A DNA stretch of 64,000 nucleotides, taken from positions 2,480,001 to 2,544,000 of the forward strand of contig NZ_CP072113.1 of the NCBI RefSeq assembly GCF_017654605.1, in the 5' to 3' direction. The DNA is from Yimella sp. cx-51 (GTDB lineage: Bacteria > Actinomycetota > Actinomycetes > Actinomycetales > Dermatophilaceae). The translations under genes were made by a program, and so were the position numbers. Of the stretch, positions 56,375-64,000 are shown one piece after another; position 1 is the stretch's first letter; the number at the start of each line of letters is the position of its first letter. The notes beneath the pieces were generated by a model. That model worked only from the letters and a program-made list of their open reading frames with translations. It searched no databases and was not told the origin of the DNA.

Positions 56375-58308
56375 ACGACCCCGTCGCACTTGAACTGCGA
56401 ACCACCCTCGACGGCCCGTGGGCTGCGGTGCGTGGCGACTTCCGCGAACAGATCGAGCCCTCGATGCTGCTGGGCACACCGGGTGAGTCGATGCAGGCCC
56501 AGCGCGAGCGGGTGACCGACCAGGTGCTGCAGATCGCGTCGATCGGGCACGGCCGGGTCGGCTTCCCGCAGGCCTACGGCGGCACCTACGACTACGGCGC
56601 CTCGTGTGCGCTGTTCGAGATGCAGGGTTACGGAGACCTGTCGCTGCTGGTGAAGCTCGGCGTCCAGTTCGGGCTCTTCGGTGGCGCGGTGAGCCGCCTC
56701 GGCACGCAGCGGCACCACGAGGAGTACCTGCGCGGCATCATGGACGCGCAGATCATGGGCTCGTTCGCGATGACCGAGATCGGGCACGGCTCCAATGTGC
56801 AGCGCCTCGAGACGACCATCACCTACGACCCCGCCACCGATGAACTGGTGGTCAACTCCCCCACTCCGAGCTCGGTCAAGACCTACATCGGCAACGCCGC
56901 CAAGGACGCCCGCATGGCGGTCGTCTTCGGCCAATTGCTCACTCCCGAAGGCGAATTCGGCGTCCACGCCGTGCTGATGGAGGTGCGGGACGCCGAGGGC
57001 AATGTGCTGCCCGGCATCACCATCGAGGACAACGGCGTCAAGGGCGGCCTGCCCGGAGTCGACAACGGCACCTTCGCCTTTGCCGACGTGCGCATCCCCC
57101 GCTCGGCGCTGCTCAACAAGTTCGCCGACATCGACGACGAGGGCCGCTACCAGTCGGACATCGCCAATGAGAACGCCCGCTTCTTCACCATGCTCGGCAC
57201 CCTCGTGCGCGGGCGGGTCTGCGTCGGTGGCGGTGCGGCGAGCGCAGCGAAGAAGGGTCTGGCGATCGCTCTTCGCTATGGCGCACGACGCCGCCAGTTC
57301 GAGGCGCCGGGTGCGGAGCAGGAGATCGTCGTGCTCGACTACCTGGCCCACCAGCGCAAGCTCTTCCCGCGGCTGGCGAAGTCGTACGCCTTGAGCTTCG
57401 CGCAGAACGCGATCACCGAGACGCTCCAGGAGTTGCACGGCACTCCGTTGCCGGACGGTGAGACCCACCCCAAGGAAGCGATTCGCGAGCTGGAGACGCG
57501 GGCAGCCGGCCTGAAGGCTGTGAGCACCTGGCATGCCGTCGACACCCTGCAGGCCTGCCGCGAGGCATGCGGCGGGGCCGGATTCATCGCCGAGAACCAG
57601 CTCACCCAGGCACGCGCCGACGTGGACGTCTTCGCCACTTTCGAGGGCGACAACACCGTGCTGCTGCAGCTCGTGGCCAAGGGCCTGCTGACGGAGTACA
57701 AGGAGATGTTCGGCGACCTGGCGATGGCTGAGCTCGCCGGACTGGTGACCAAGCAGGTGGCCGAGGGACTGGTGGAGCGCACGACCGGCCGGGCGGGTCT
57801 GCAGCGGCTGCGCGACCTCGCAAAGGGCCGCGACCACGAGTCGGCGATGGACGACACCGGCTGGCTGCTGTCGATGTTCGAGCAGCGTGCCGACCACGCC
57901 TTGGAGACGGTCGGCAAGCGCCTGCGCAAGGCCGGCAAGGACAACGGTTTCGAGCTCTTCAACTCGGCGCAGGACCACGTGCTCTTCGCCGCACGCACCC
58001 ACATCGACCGTTGCATCTTGGAGGCAGCGCTGGAGGCGCACGACGATATGGCCGATGGTGAGGCCAAGGAGTTGATGCGCAAGGTGCTCGCGCTCTACGC
58101 GCTCTCCTCCATCGAGGAGGACAAGGCGTGGTTCCTCGAGCACGGCCGCCTCAACAGCGTGCGCTCGCGCCAAGTGACCGCGTCGATCAACGACCTGTGC
58201 CGAGAACTGCGTCCGCGCGTCCACACCCTCGTGGACGGCATGGGCATCCCGGAATCGCTCATCACCGCCCCGATCGCGACCGGCGAACACACGACAACCT
58301 TCGCCTGA
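56371..58308 (+). CDS. acyl-CoA oxidase/dehydrogenase
   Basis: 645 aa from the ATG at 56371 with GGAG upstream. FAD/substrate motif GSFAMTEIGHGSNVQRLETT and the catalytic Glu in ADVDVFATFEGDNTVLLQL are those of acyl-CoA oxidases (peroxisomal ACOX type), with a two-helix-bundle C-terminus; ordinary acyl-CoA dehydrogenases are about 380 aa. It would form the 2-enoyl-CoA, passing electrons to oxygen (giving hydrogen peroxide) or to ETF. Mycobacterial clusters of this layout have fadE5 here instead. Confidence 0.87.
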   Translation: MNDPVALELRTTLDGPWAAVRGDFREQIEPSMLLGTPGESMQAQRERVTDQVLQIASIGHGRVGFPQAYGGTYDYGASCALFEMQGYGDLSLLVKLGVQFGLFGGAVSRLGTQRHHEEYLRGIMDAQIMGSFAMTEIGHGSNVQRLETTITYDPATDELVVNSPTPSSVKTYIGNAAKDARMAVVFGQLLTPEGEFGVHAVLMEVRDAEGNVLPGITIEDNGVKGGLPGVDNGTFAFADVRIPRSALLNKFADIDDEGRYQSDIANENARFFTMLGTLVRGRVCVGGGAASAAKKGLAIALRYGARRRQFEAPGAEQEIVVLDYLAHQRKLFPRLAKSYALSFAQNAITETLQELHGTPLPDGETHPKEAIRELETRAAGLKAVSTWHAVDTLQACREACGGAGFIAENQLTQARADVDVFATFEGDNTVLLQLVAKGLLTEYKEMFGDLAMAELAGLVTKQVAEGLVERTTGRAGLQRLRDLAKGRDHESAMDDTGWLLSMFEQRADHALETVGKRLRKAGKDNGFELFNSAQDHVLFAARTHIDRCILEAALEAHDDMADGEAKELMRKVLALYALSSIEEDKAWFLEHGRLNSVRSRQVTASINDLCRELRPRVHTLVDGMGIPESLITAPIATGEHTTTFA

Positions 58309-58316
58309 TCTGCGCA

Positions 58317-58354
58317 CAAGCCGCGCGTACCGAGTAGTCGGTGCGCGCGGCTTG
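58317..58354. terminator. bidirectional hairpin terminator
   Basis: A 15-bp stem caagccgcgcgtacc with one mismatch and an 8-nt loop lies between the convergent acyl-CoA oxidase and MFS genes. Confidence 0.8.
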
Positions 58355-58365
58355 TTCGTGACCGC

Positions 58366-59748
58366 TCAAGCCCGTTCATCGCGTGGACGCCCAGGCAGGC
58401 CGATGACGGTCAGCGCCGCCCCGGCCAGCACCCAGAGCGCGCACCACCACATCGCGCTGCGATAGGCGTCGGCCACCAGGTGCGGCACCCGGTATTGGTC
58501 TCCGGTGAGACCGACCATGAGCGGCAACGCGGCCACGGCGAGCAGACCGGCGGTGCGCGATACCGCGTTGTTGATGCCGCTGGCGACACCGGAGCGACTG
58601 TCGGGCACCGCCGCAAGCACCGTGCCGGTGAGCGGTGCCACGAGCATCGACAACCCCAGGCCCTGCAGTAGGACGCCCGGCAGGATGTGGACGAGATAGT
58701 CCGGCTGGTCGGGCGCGAGCGCCAGCAGCGCCAGACCGGCGGCGAGTACGAGGCAGCCGGCGAGCATCGGCGTCCGGGCTCCGTGGCGAGTGCCGTAGCC
58801 CCCGAACCATGACGCGAGCAACAACATCACGATCGACACCGGGACGGTTGCCGCGCCGGCTTCCAGAGGCGACCAGCCGGCGCTGACCTGCAGGTAGACC
58901 GCGAGGAAGAACATGCTGCCCGCCAGCGCCGCGTAGACGAACAGCGTGACCACGTTGATCGCGGTGAAGACGCGACTGCCGAACAGGTCGGGCGGGGTCA
59001 TCGGATGCGACCCGCGGCGCTGCGCGATCACGAAGCCGCCGGCGGCGAGCCCGCCGATGATCGCCGCTGCCGGGGTGTGGTCGTCCGGCCAGGCAGTGAG
59101 CGCCCAGGTGATGCCGGCCAGCGCTACCGGAGCGAGGATCAGGCCGGCGTAGTCGTAGCGCCCGGACGCTTCGGAACTCCTGGATTCGGGCGCTGACCGC
59201 AGCAGCCACAGGACGACTGCAGAGAGCGGGAGATTGATCCAGAACGCGATGCGCCAGTCGATGTCGACCAGCCACCCGCCCAGCACCGGACCACCAGCGG
59301 TGGCGATGCCGAGCATGCCGGTCCACGCACCGATCGCCTTCATGCGGTCGTCCGGATGGAAGCTGGCCTGCAGAAGCGCCAGGCTGCCCGGTGTCATGAG
59401 CGCGGCCGCCAGCCCCTGCAGGAGACGTGCGGCGACCAGCGTCTCGATCGTCGGGGCCACCGCCACCATGACGGAGGTCAACGCGAAACCCGCTGTGCCC
59501 CACGCGAAGACGCGTTTACGTCCGAGCCGGTCGCCGAGCGAGCCGCCGACGAGGATGAACGCTGCCAGGGTGAGGGTGTAGCCGTTGATCACCCATTGCA
59601 GTCCAGCCAGGTCGGCATCGAGTTCGTCGCCGATCTTCGGCAGCGCGACATTGGCGACCGTGCCGTCGAGGAAGACCATCCCGGAGCCCGCGACCGCCGT
59701 GACAAGCAGTCGGCGTCCAGCGGGTTCGTTCAGGCGTAGCAAGCTCAC
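58366..59748 (-). CDS. MFS drug transporter, DHA2-like
   Basis: 460 aa, GTG start, 12-14 transmembrane helices. FLDGTVANVALPKIGDEL (motif D1) and GGSLGDRLGRKR (motif A) place it in the EmrB/QacA (DHA2) drug:proton antiporter family. Substrate unknown. Standalone gene. Confidence 0.85.
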   Translation of the reverse strand: MSLLRLNEPAGRRLLVTAVAGSGMVFLDGTVANVALPKIGDELDADLAGLQWVINGYTLTLAAFILVGGSLGDRLGRKRVFAWGTAGFALTSVMVAVAPTIETLVAARLLQGLAAALMTPGSLALLQASFHPDDRMKAIGAWTGMLGIATAGGPVLGGWLVDIDWRIAFWINLPLSAVVLWLLRSAPESRSSEASGRYDYAGLILAPVALAGITWALTAWPDDHTPAAAIIGGLAAGGFVIAQRRGSHPMTPPDLFGSRVFTAINVVTLFVYAALAGSMFFLAVYLQVSAGWSPLEAGAATVPVSIVMLLLASWFGGYGTRHGARTPMLAGCLVLAAGLALLALAPDQPDYLVHILPGVLLQGLGLSMLVAPLTGTVLAAVPDSRSGVASGINNAVSRTAGLLAVAALPLMVGLTGDQYRVPHLVADAYRSAMWWCALWVLAGAALTVIGLPGRPRDERA

Positions 59749-59841
59749 CCGCGCACGGTAGCCCTTGCCGCTGGCATCGCTGGTACGGCAGGCTCAGCAG
59801 CGCGCGGTAGGCGCGAACCCGGTACTCCAAGGAGAGCAGTC

Positions 59842-60219
59842 ATGCCCCACGGCGACATCACCCACATCGACATCCCGGTGTCGGACAACGAGTCGGCCGC
59901 GAAGTTCTACGGCGAGCTCTTCGGCTGGCAGATCTCGGCGCCGCCGGGCTTCGAGGACTACCCGATGTGGCAGGCCCCGAACAAGATCAGCGGCGGCGGT
60001 CTGGCCCCGCGCAGCGAGGGATTCACCCAACCGCGGTCGTACGTCGAGGTCGACTCGATCGAGGAGACGCTGAGGAAGGCGACCGAGAACGGCGCCACTG
60101 TTGTCATGGACAAGTCGCCGATCACCGACACCAGCTGGTGGGCGATCCTCCGCGACCCGGACGGCAATGACATCGGCCTCTACGAGGGCGTCACCGACCC
60201 CGGATCATCGAGCGACTGA
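59842..60219 (+). CDS. VOC family protein (glyoxalase-like)
   Basis: 125 aa with two beta-alpha-beta-beta-beta modules (THIDIPVSDNESAAKFYGEL ... WWAILRDPDGNDIGLYEG). Such proteins are metal-dependent lyases, dioxygenases or binding proteins, and the substrate cannot be told. Its TGA abuts the convergent YigZ-family stop with no gap. Confidence 0.83.
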   Translation: MPHGDITHIDIPVSDNESAAKFYGELFGWQISAPPGFEDYPMWQAPNKISGGGLAPRSEGFTQPRSYVEVDSIEETLRKATENGATVVMDKSPITDTSWWAILRDPDGNDIGLYEGVTDPGSSSD

Positions 60220-60849
60220 TCAGCGCTGACGCAGATCCACCCAGCGCCTTCCAGCCGGCACCAGTTTTCCTGAGCCCGAGGTGATCTCGGCGACGGCCGC
60301 GCCCAAGGCCCCGGCTTCACCCACGAGGTGGAGCACGGCGTGGTCGAGGTAGTCGACCCCGAGCACCTGCACCTGTCGCGCACGCAGATCGGCCTCGACC
60401 TTGCCGGCGTCCGCGTGCGACACGGTGAGATCGAAGAGGCGCTGCTGCGTGCGGCGCACCACCCGTGCGTCGGCCAGGGCCGCGCTCACCGCGTCGCCGT
60501 AGGCACGCACGAGCCCGCCGGTGCCCAGCAGCGTGCCGCCGAACCAGCGCACGACGACAGCGGCGACATCGCTGAGTTCGTGGCCACGCAGGACGTCGAG
60601 CATCGGGGTGCCCGCCGTGCCTGCCGGCTCGCCGTCGTCATTGGAGCGCTCGGTGGCGGGCGTCCGCCCCAGGATGAAGGCACTGCAGTGGTGCCCGGCG
60701 TCGTGGTGTTGCTTGCGTGACTGCGCCACCAACTCGCGGGCGGCGTCCTCGTCGTCCACGCGGCGGATCACCGCCAGGAACCGGGAGCGCTTGACCTCGA
60801 TCTCGGCGCTCAGATCGACGCCGCGCGCGAGGGTCAGGTAGCTGGTCAC
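60220..60849 (-). CDS. YigZ/IMPACT family protein
   Basis: 209 aa, GTG start. N-terminal UPF0029/IMPACT domain (EVKRSRFLAVIRRV ... HHCSAFILG ... DGEPAGTAGTPML, VVVRWFGGTLLGTGGLVRAY) and a C-terminal ferredoxin-like domain. Biochemical role unknown. The start overlaps the stop of the small membrane gene upstream (GTGA). Confidence 0.87.
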   Translation of the reverse strand: MTSYLTLARGVDLSAEIEVKRSRFLAVIRRVDDEDAARELVAQSRKQHHDAGHHCSAFILGRTPATERSNDDGEPAGTAGTPMLDVLRGHELSDVAAVVVRWFGGTLLGTGGLVRAYGDAVSAALADARVVRRTQQRLFDLTVSHADAGKVEADLRARQVQVLGVDYLDHAVLHLVGEAGALGAAVAEITSGSGKLVPAGRRWVDLRQR

Positions 60850-61045
60850 CGGCGGAAGAACGGGATGGCGCCGCGTGCCGCGAACGGGCGGCGTCCGTTG
60901 GCCGCGACCATGCCCACCACCGAGTAGATGAGGTAGACGAGGGTGATCAGCCCCCAGATCACCAGGAAGATCCCGAAGGTACGTGGCCTTGCGGCAGGTG
61001 CGGCGTTACGTGGCTCTGCTGCGGGGACTGGCTGTTGTCACTCAC
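60846..61045 (-). pseudogene. small membrane protein with apparent frameshift
   Basis: The C-terminal frame encodes TFGIFLVIWGLITLVYLIYS and continues to GAIPFFRR, ending in a TGA that overlaps the YigZ GTG start. That frame is blocked upstream by a TGA, while a good start (GTG AGT GAC AAC..., VSDNSQSPQQS) lies in another frame. The GC-rich third-position signal switches near 60985, so one indel, by mutation or sequencing error, probably disrupts a protein of about 65 aa. Family not recognised. Confidence 0.55.
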
Positions 61046-61055
61046 CCATGCAAGG

Positions 61056-62306
61056 CTACGTGGGACGAACCGGCTCAGCCCGCTTGCCCATGATGCGTCC
61101 ACCGGCACCGGGTCGATGGCGCAGGTGACTCACCCAGAAGAGCATCGCCAGGATCTCGGCGACCAGAGCCGTGAGCGCCATCGCCGCGAGTGACCCGGTG
61201 ACGTGCGGCGCGATGAAGCCGGCTGCCAAGCCGTTGAGCACGAGGGTGAAGAAGGTGAAAAGCGACACCGTCGCACCTCGTGTGGCAGGGAACATGTCGA
61301 GCAGGGTGAGCTGGAACGCGGGATAGGACGCGCCCGTGCCGATCGCGATGAGCGCTGGGCCGATCACTGCGTAAGGCAGGCTCTGGGTGCCCGGTAACAC
61401 CCCGAGGAGCAGGTTGACCACGGCGCCGAACAATGCGAAGACCATGGCGCCGGAGACCAGTTGGTTGATCGTGAGGCGTCCGCTCGTCCACGAACTGATG
61501 GCCGAACCGAGCACGACGCCGGTGATCATCGGGACGAAGAACATCCAGAAGTCCTGCTCGCCCTTGCCCAGGAGATCGACCACGAAGATCGGCGCCGCGC
61601 CGATGTAGAGGAACTGTCCGGCGAAGCTCAGCGACGCCGCCCAGGAGACCCGGTGGAAGGCCGGCGAGCGCCCGGCCTGGACGAGACTGCCGAGCAGCGT
61701 GGTGGCGTTGAAAGCGGTGCGCCGCTGGGGCGGATGCGACTCGGGCAGCGCGAAGACGACCAGCGCGGTCAGACCCACTGCAAGCACCACGAGGAAACCG
61801 AAGATGGCGCGCCACGAACCGATGGTGAGCAGCCAGCCACCGACGATCGGCGCCACCGCAGGAGCAACGCCGAAGATCATCGTCACCTTGCTCATCAATC
61901 GCTGTGCCTGCGCACCCTCGAACATGTCACGGATGACCGCACGGGAGACGATCACGCTCCCGCCGGCCGAAAGTCCCTGCAGCACACGGAAGCCCAGGAG
62001 CATCGGCAGGCTCTGCGAGAGCGCGCAGCCGATGGAGGCGAGGGCGTAGACCGAGAGTCCCGCCAGCATCACCGGACGCCTGCCGACGGCGTCCGAGATC
62101 GGACCGTGGAAGGGGCTCATCGCCGCGAACGCGAGCATGTAGGCGGTGACGACGAGTTGCATCTGGTCGGCATCGACCGCGAACTCGTTGCCCATACGGG
62201 TGAACGCCGGGAAAGGGGTGTCGATGCTGAAGGGTCCGAGCATCGACAGGGACGCGAGCACCACCAGCAGTAGCCACAATCGTCCGGCCGCCTGCTTCTC
62301 GGTCAC
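61056..62306 (-). CDS. MFS transporter, Bcr/CflA drug-efflux type
   Basis: 416 aa, GTG start, 12 transmembrane helices. The N-terminus LSMLGPFSIDTPFPAFTRMG and the SDAVGRRPVMLAG loop fit the Bcr/CflA branch (bicyclomycin and related efflux). Second efflux MFS gene within 3 kb, not close in sequence to the first. Confidence 0.86.
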   Translation of the reverse strand: MTEKQAAGRLWLLLVVLASLSMLGPFSIDTPFPAFTRMGNEFAVDADQMQLVVTAYMLAFAAMSPFHGPISDAVGRRPVMLAGLSVYALASIGCALSQSLPMLLGFRVLQGLSAGGSVIVSRAVIRDMFEGAQAQRLMSKVTMIFGVAPAVAPIVGGWLLTIGSWRAIFGFLVVLAVGLTALVVFALPESHPPQRRTAFNATTLLGSLVQAGRSPAFHRVSWAASLSFAGQFLYIGAAPIFVVDLLGKGEQDFWMFFVPMITGVVLGSAISSWTSGRLTINQLVSGAMVFALFGAVVNLLLGVLPGTQSLPYAVIGPALIAIGTGASYPAFQLTLLDMFPATRGATVSLFTFFTLVLNGLAAGFIAPHVTGSLAAMALTALVAEILAMLFWVSHLRHRPGAGGRIMGKRAEPVRPT

Positions 62307-62329
62307 CCTCGTCCTCCCGTCTCAATGGC

Positions 62330-62357
62330 GAAGGCCCCGACCGGAGCCGGGGCCTTC
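62330..62357. terminator. tRNA-Tyr terminator
   Basis: A perfect 10-bp stem gaaggccccg with an 8-nt loop lies 7 nt downstream of tRNA-Tyr. Confidence 0.8.
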
Positions 62358-62363
62358 TGTACA

Positions 62364-62447
62364 TGGTGCCAGGTGAAGGATTCGAACCTTCGAAGCTTTC
62401 GCGACGGATTTACAGTCCGCTCCCATTGGCCGCTCGGGCAACCTGGC
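62364..62447 (-). tRNA. tRNA-Tyr (GTA)
   Basis: 84 nt including an encoded CCA. Acceptor GCCAGGT pairs with ACCTGGC; the long variable arm is as expected for bacterial tRNA-Tyr; the anticodon loop CTGTAAA gives GTA. Confidence 0.93.
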
Positions 62448-62608
62448 ATGAGTGCGCGTGCAAGAGTAGCAATCCAGGTGGCTGCGGGCCAATCGGATGC
62501 CGCTCGTCCCAGCACTACCGTGCGGGCCTTACTGGGCGGCATGGGGTCAGGACCGGTCAGGCATACTCGCTGCCACGTCCAACCGACCCGAAACTCCAGG
62601 GAGCAGCC

Positions 62609-63106
62609 ATGGCCGATTCATCGTTCGACATCGTCAGCAAGGTCGACAAGCAGGAGGTCAGCAACGCGCTGACGCAGGCGGCCAAGGAGATCTCGACCCG
62701 TTACGACTTCAAGAATGTCGACGCCAAGTTGGAGTGGTCTGGCGAGAAGATCCTGATGGAGGCCAACGCCACCGAGCGCTGCCTCGCGGTGCTGGACGTG
62801 TTCCAGACCAAGCTGGTCAAGCGCGGCGTCTCGCTGAAGTCGATCGAGCTCAGCAACGACGGCGAGCCGAAGCTCTTCGGCAAGATCTACCGGCTCGAAG
62901 GCTCCCTTAAGGAGGGTCTGTCGCAGGAGAATGCCAAGAAGATCAGCAAGATCATCCGCGACGAAGGCCCCAAGTCGGTCAAGGCACGCATCGAAGGCGA
63001 CGAACTCAAGGTCAGCTCCAAGTCGCGCGACGACCTGCAGGAAGTGCAACGGCTGCTGAAGGCGTCCGACCTGGACGTCGCGCTGCAGTACACCAACTAC
63101 CGCTGA
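62609..63106 (+). CDS. yajQ: YajQ family nucleotide-binding protein
   Basis: 165 aa from the ATG at 62609 with AGGGAG upstream. Starts SSFDIVSKVDKQEVSNAL, followed by STRYDFKN and KRGVSLKSIELS, the YajQ (UPF0234) signatures. Two RNP-like folds; some members bind nucleotides or cyclic-di-GMP, but the role is unsettled. Confidence 0.92.
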   Translation: MADSSFDIVSKVDKQEVSNALTQAAKEISTRYDFKNVDAKLEWSGEKILMEANATERCLAVLDVFQTKLVKRGVSLKSIELSNDGEPKLFGKIYRLEGSLKEGLSQENAKKISKIIRDEGPKSVKARIEGDELKVSSKSRDDLQEVQRLLKASDLDVALQYTNYR

Positions 63107-63136
63107 CCCCTCGGGGTCAGTTGGGTGTAGCAACGC

Positions 63137-63186
63137 GAGTTGGGGTGCACAGCGGGAGGTAGAGCACCCGCTGCGCACCCAAACTC
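63137..63186. repeat. long palindrome D (probable bidirectional terminator)
   Basis: Arms gagttggggtgcacagcggg (63137-63156) and its near-complement (63167-63186) match at 18 of 20 positions with a 10-nt loop. It lies between the convergent yajQ and permease genes. The outer cgcgagtt and gggtgc resemble palindrome B. Confidence 0.75.
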
Positions 63187-63212
63187 ATGCTCAGGTCCGC
63201 TGAATTCGGACG

Positions 63213-64000
63213 TCAGTGGCGACGCAGGTCTGCCTTCAACGGGTCGATCTTCGGCTGCTTGGTGACCAGCTTGTGACCCCACCAGAGGGCGAGGAAGAGC
63301 GGCAGGCCGATGTACGACGACAGCAGCGCCTTGATGTCGGGGCTGTCGGTGAGCCAGGCGTCGTAGTTCTGGCCGGCGATCACGATCACGCACATGCCGA
63401 GTGCCACCAACGGCCCGAGCGGGAACCACCGCGCCCGGAAGGGCAGGTCGTCCAGTGATTTGCCCTGAGCAACGTAAGCCTGGCGGAACTTGAAGTGGCT
63501 CCAGGCGATGCCGCACCAGGTGATGAATCCAGCCAGGCCGGACGCGTTGACCAACCAGGTGTAGGCCACGCCGTCGCCGGCGAGACTGGTGATGAAGCAC
63601 AGCGCACCGATGGCGGTGGTGGCCACCAGGGCCGGCAGCGGGATGCCGTGCTTGGTCAGCCGGGTGAAGATCGCCGGGGCCTGACCGTTGCGCGCCAGGC
63701 CGTGCAGCATGCGGGTCGAGGCGTAGAGGCCCGAGCTTCCGGCCGAGAGAATCGCGGTGAGGATGACGGCGTTCATGACGGCCGCGGCACCTGCGATACC
63801 GGCCCGCTCGAAGACGAGGGTGAACGGCGCGACGGTGATGTCACCGGTCTCGGCGGACGACAGCAGGCGCTTGTCGGTGTACGGAATCAGGAATCCGATC
63901 ACCGCGATGGCACCGATGTAGAAGAGCAGGATGCGCCAGAAGACCGCGCGGATCGCTTTGGGAATGACGCGCTCGGGGTGCTCGGCCTCGCCGGAGGCGA
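63213..64000 (-). CDS. amino acid permease, APC family, C-terminal part
   Basis: The C-terminal 262 codons are visible; the gene runs off the right edge, so its start is missing. The visible N-terminal end ASGEAEHPERVIPKAIRAVF followed by WRILLFYIGAIAVIGFLIPY is the conserved middle region of AAT-type amino acid permeases (GabP, LysP, AroP-like). Several transmembrane helices follow, with SSGLYASTRMLHGLARNG. Substrate not determined. Confidence 0.9.
   Translation of the reverse strand, partial: ASGEAEHPERVIPKAIRAVFWRILLFYIGAIAVIGFLIPYTDKRLLSSAETGDITVAPFTLVFERAGIAGAAAVMNAVILTAILSAGSSGLYASTRMLHGLARNGQAPAIFTRLTKHGIPLPALVATTAIGALCFITSLAGDGVAYTWLVNASGLAGFITWCGIAWSHFKFRQAYVAQGKSLDDLPFRARWFPLGPLVALGMCVIVIAGQNYDAWLTDSPDIKALLSSYIGLPLFLALWWGHKLVTKQPKIDPLKADLRRH

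Noticed and set aside
56308-58317. A 669-codon open frame on the minus strand across the acyl-CoA oxidase gene
   Set aside because: Shadow frame; the plus-strand gene has clear catalytic motifs and coupling to tetR.

Overview
The window is a GC-rich actinobacterial chromosome segment. Ribosomal and RNA-polymerase genes use GTG and TTG starts freely, and gene orders such as tRNA-Thr/tRNA-Met/rpmG/hadAB and tRNA-Trp/secE/nusG/rplK/rplA are typical of Actinobacteria. No mycolate genes are seen, and the overall style fits Micrococcales, perhaps near Dermacoccaceae (inference). No transposase, integrase, CRISPR array or rRNA gene was found.

The backbone is the classic transcription/translation super-cluster, all on the minus strand and read from right to left: tRNA-Thr, tRNA-Met, rpmG, hadA-hadB-murB (about 51.9-48.8 kb); tRNA-Trp, secE, nusG, rplK, rplA (47.6-44.9 kb); rplJ, rplL (43.3-42.3 kb); rpoB, rpoC (38.2-30.7 kb); rpsL, rpsG, fusA, tuf (16.0-11.6 kb); and the start of rpsJ at the left edge. 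Accessory modules are inserted between the blocks: an adenosine deaminase, a lipoprotein, a fused tandem ABC exporter, a 14 kb region between rpoC and rpsL, and an 11 kb region between tuf and rpsJ.

The rpoC-rpsL insert holds a zinc/cation efflux gene, a low-molecular-weight phosphatase, a sulfate-activation module (cysD, cysN, divergent cysC plus a TauE-type transporter), a complete divergent dTDP-rhamnose set (rmlD-rmlB / rmlA-rmlC), a cell-surface glycosylation group (methyltransferase, GT2, GtrA), a short secreted-repeat protein and an amylosucrase. The tuf-rpsJ insert holds a class Ic aspartate aminotransferase, ppsR-ppsA, an MFS transporter, a tightly overlapping four-gene ABC-2 transporter, and an AbiEi/DUF559-type nuclease-like gene bracketed by two copies of a long palindrome.

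Right of 51.9 kb is a fatty-acid module laid out like mycobacterial htdX-fabG4-fadA2, with a TetR regulator and an acyl-CoA oxidase-like enzyme divergent from it. Then come two drug-efflux MFS genes, a VOC protein, a YigZ-family protein, tRNA-Tyr, a YajQ-family protein and a truncated amino-acid permease.

The most interesting non-coding signals are: (1) paired palindromes around the nuclease-like gene, one of which supplies its stop codon; (2) a nearly identical 24-bp element at matching distances upstream of rpsJ and rpsL; (3) long hairpins without U-tracts inside the ribosomal/RNAP operons; and (4) two small membrane-protein genes whose coding signal jumps frame.
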